Positions 61,768 to 64,000 of a stretch of 64,000 nt of DNA are shown piece by piece. Every line of letters starts with the position of its first letter. The first letter of the stretch is position 1. The position numbers and the translations under genes are program-made. This DNA comes from Fulvia fulva. Its lineage: Eukaryota; Ascomycota; Dothideomycetes; Mycosphaerellales; Mycosphaerellaceae. The notes under the pieces were generated by a model that ran no database searches, was not told the DNA's origin, and saw only the letters and a program-made list of their open reading frames with translations. The stretch is taken from assembly GCF_020509005.1 (NCBI RefSeq), contig NC_063023.1, positions 1,426,001-1,490,000 on the forward strand, read 5' to 3'.

Positions 61768-64000
61768 TCACGCCTTCTTCTCCTTCTTCCCCCTACCCGC
61801 CTTCTTCGGCACCCTAACCAGCCAGTAAAAGAACACAGCCGCAAAAATATTGAAGATAATAAACGCCCACAGAATCCCAAAGTTCCTCCACCTATCCGCA
61901 TAATCGATGTTCACGCTCTGGAGGAAGACGTTCGAGTCATCATAACTACAATATTGGCAGTCGGAAGTGGCCTGGTCATTCTGCAAGTACCCGCCGAAGT
62001 CGGCGATGTAGTCTCGCATGTAGTCGATGCAAGTCTGGCCAGCTTGGCCGGGTTGGAAGGTGAGGAATTCGTTGTCGGCGCAGGTGACGGCGGTGTTGGC
62101 GATGCCGGTGGCGAGGAAGCCGCCGACGAGGTAGGTGAAGGGGGAGATGCGGTACATGAAGATCCTGTGGAGATGTTAGTCATGACTGTAAAGAATGTGT
62201 CAAATGTTGGGATTGACTTACCAGAACCCAGGCAGACTCTCTGGTGTCGCGAGGACACCACAGAAGATGAGGCAGAGGGTGAACATCAAGTTGGCGATGT
62301 TACCACCTGTCTCCGCACTGTCCATGCCGGCGATGATCATGTTCGTGAATGAGGAGGTGAAGAGCAGGAACTCCAGCATGAAGAGGAAGAACAGCGCTCC
62401 TCGCTCATGTGTGGCGCCAGTCGAGGCTGCATTGTTGTAGAGGCCGACAGGGTAGTAGTAGCAGAAGAACATAATTACCGCCATGAGCGCATTCCACGGC
62501 AGTTCAACCGCAATGTTGCTGATCATGAACGACTGCCAGCTGTACGTCTTCGACGGTCGCTCACGAACCTCGTAGAGTGCACGTTGCGTAACGAAGTGCG
62601 GCATTATCTGCTGGACGAGCTGGCCGAAGATGGTGAAAGTCATGAAGATTGAGAACATTTGGTTCTGGAGACCTTGGTGCGTGACTGGTGCGTTGTAGAA
62701 GATGAAGCCGATGAAGAGGGCCGAGAAGAGACAGAGCGCGGTCTTCGAGTAGATGTAGGAGGGTGTTCGCCAGTATTGTTGGAAGACACGGATCGTGACT
62801 TGCATGAGTTGCTCGCCGAATGGTGCGGCGAATTCGCGGTAGCTTTCGGCGTCGTTCTCGTTCGAAGATGGCTCGGTCTGCTTGGGTCGCTCGCTTGCGA
62901 GGTAAGCTAGGTGTTCCTGGACTTCTCTGTACTCTGGGCTGTTGCGCCACACTTGGTGCCAGTCGATGTCGGTGGTGGTACCGGGCGCAGCGCCAATGAC
63001 TTCAAGCATCCACTCTGCTGGGTTGGCATCAGCAGGACACTTGTGTCCACCATTGCGCTCGAAGTAAGCGGACAGGATGTGCGAGTTCTCGCCAACGTCG
63101 CCAAAGTAGACGGTGCGACCACCCTTCGCAAGGAAGAGCAAGCGGTCGAAGCGTTGGAACAACATGGCCGAAGGCTGGTGAATAGTGCACAGAATTGCTT
63201 GACCGGAGTTCTTGAGCTTCTCCATCAGATCGCAAATGGCCCAAGATGTTTGAGAGTCGAGACCGGATGTTGGCTCGTCAAGGAACAGAAGCAATTCTGG
63301 CTTGGCCGCAAGCTCAACACCAATGGTGAGACGCTTTCGCTGCTCGACGTTGAGACCTTCACCGGGCACACCGACAACTGCATCGGCGTATTCCTCCATG
63401 TCCAGGAGCTTGATTACTTCGTTGACGTATTCGAGCTTTGCGGCCTTGGGTGTAGACTTGGGCTGACGCAGCAGTGCGCTGAAGTTCAACGCCTCACGAA
63501 CAGTCGAAGTCTGAAGATGCAGATCCTGTTGTTGCACATATCCGGTCTTTCGCTGGAACGAGGAATCACGTTGGCGGCCATCAACGAGCATGTCGCCAGA
63601 AATGACACCCATGGTGACGCGAGTAGCCAGCACGTCCAAAAGTGTCGTCTTACCGGCACCAGAAACACCCATGAGTGCTGTCAAAGTGCCTGGTTTGACC
63701 CAGCCGTCGACGTGATCCAAAATGCGACGCTCCTCACTCTTGATCTTGATGTCGTAGCAGACATCCTTCCAGCTGAATATGGCAGTCTGCTTAAGGATGA
63801 TGTCGGTAGCCTCGGTGTAGCTTTGTTGCTTCTCGAGAGCATTCGAATCGTTGCGACCAGCATCGGCAGTCTCCTCGTCATTCTTCTTCTCCTTGAGGGC
63901 ACGTGGGATGTGGCCTTTCTGGAAGAGAAGGACTTCACCCTTGGACTTCTTGGCGCTGATGAACTCCGTAGCGGCGAGGTATGTGCACATGAGGAAGATC
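61768..64000 (-). CDS. PDR-type ABC transporter (ABCG), C-terminal half
   Basis: A full-size pleiotropic drug resistance exporter of the plasma membrane, cut by the window edge; the first nucleotide-binding domain and most of the first membrane domain lie outside. Exons seen: 62222-64000 (partial) and 61768-62164; the 57-nt intron splits a Trp codon. The second nucleotide-binding domain has Walker [10 protein letters not shown], the Q-loop region YVQQQDLH, the signature position [19 protein letters not shown] (degenerate LSGGQ, usual for the second PDR half) and Walker [16 protein letters not shown]. Six membrane helices follow with [13 protein letters not shown] and ELPWNA, typical of Cdr/Pdr5 proteins. 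An extracellular Cys-rich loop (CQYC, near [14 protein letters not shown]) precedes the last helix, and a basic tail ends GKKEKKA. Confidence 0.93.

Noticed and set aside
1..64000. tRNA and rRNA genes
   Set aside because: I looked for B-box-like GGTTCGA sequences and cloverleaf-like stretches by eye and found none outside coding DNA. A tRNA-detection program would settle it.

Overview
The window is nuclear DNA of a filamentous ascomycete (Pezizomycotina). The genes have few, short introns (mostly 49-105 nt, with GTAAGT/GTGAGT-like donors and CTAAC/CTGAC-like branch sites), and many have secretory signals. The repeats carry the signature of repeat-induced point mutation (RIP): CpA/TpG lost, CpG kept. 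A Dothideomycete is my best guess from the gene content, but this is inference.

Layout. 1-7270 is a transposon block: the 5' end of a Ty1/copia element (minus strand, LTR near 2203-2420, not RIP-mutated) abuts a Ty3/gypsy pol region that is wrecked by RIP, including D to N in the reverse transcriptase active site. 7588-9158 is a cytochrome P450. 9519-10486 is a broken NAD(P)-dependent epimerase/reductase. 12063-13699 is a secreted PQQ-repeat, PAN-like protein. 14017-14512 is an isochorismatase-like gene stopped beside its catalytic Cys. 14805-17348 is an unknown ORF split by a 1907-bp terminal-inverted-repeat element (15196-17102). 17543-19076 is a broken FAD amine-oxidase-like gene. 21738-23568 is a Fot1/pogo transposon with TA target duplication.

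24678-39358 is a gene-bearing stretch rich in secreted or degradative enzymes: acid sphingomyelinase-like phosphodiesterase, tyrosinase, a small cysteine-rich secreted protein, a frameshifted GH3, a mitochondrial Holliday junction resolvase (Cce1/Ydc2 type) and a GH3 beta-glucosidase with PA14. 39525-63990+ is mostly core genome: a dynamin-family GTPase, a ferric reductase, an F-box-like protein, Alg14, a proline iminopeptidase, an NCBP3-like cap-binding protein, Mlh3, a conserved Ser-rich protein, two tandem F-box-like paralogues and a PDR-type ABC transporter cut by the window edge.

The genes do not form one pathway. Two themes emerge. Between 9.5 and 34.7 kb many enzyme genes are broken by isolated frameshifts or nonsense codons that do not look like RIP. 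The most unusual object is the element at 15196-17102. It has 120-bp perfect TIRs built from four ACAGGGAC subrepeats, a 10-bp target duplication, an AT-hook ORF, and twelve exact copies of the 11-mer GAGCAGGTTAA arranged both as a direct array and as hairpins. One hairpin loop is inverted relative to its neighbour, and the outer stem arms differ in sequence between hairpins yet still pair.
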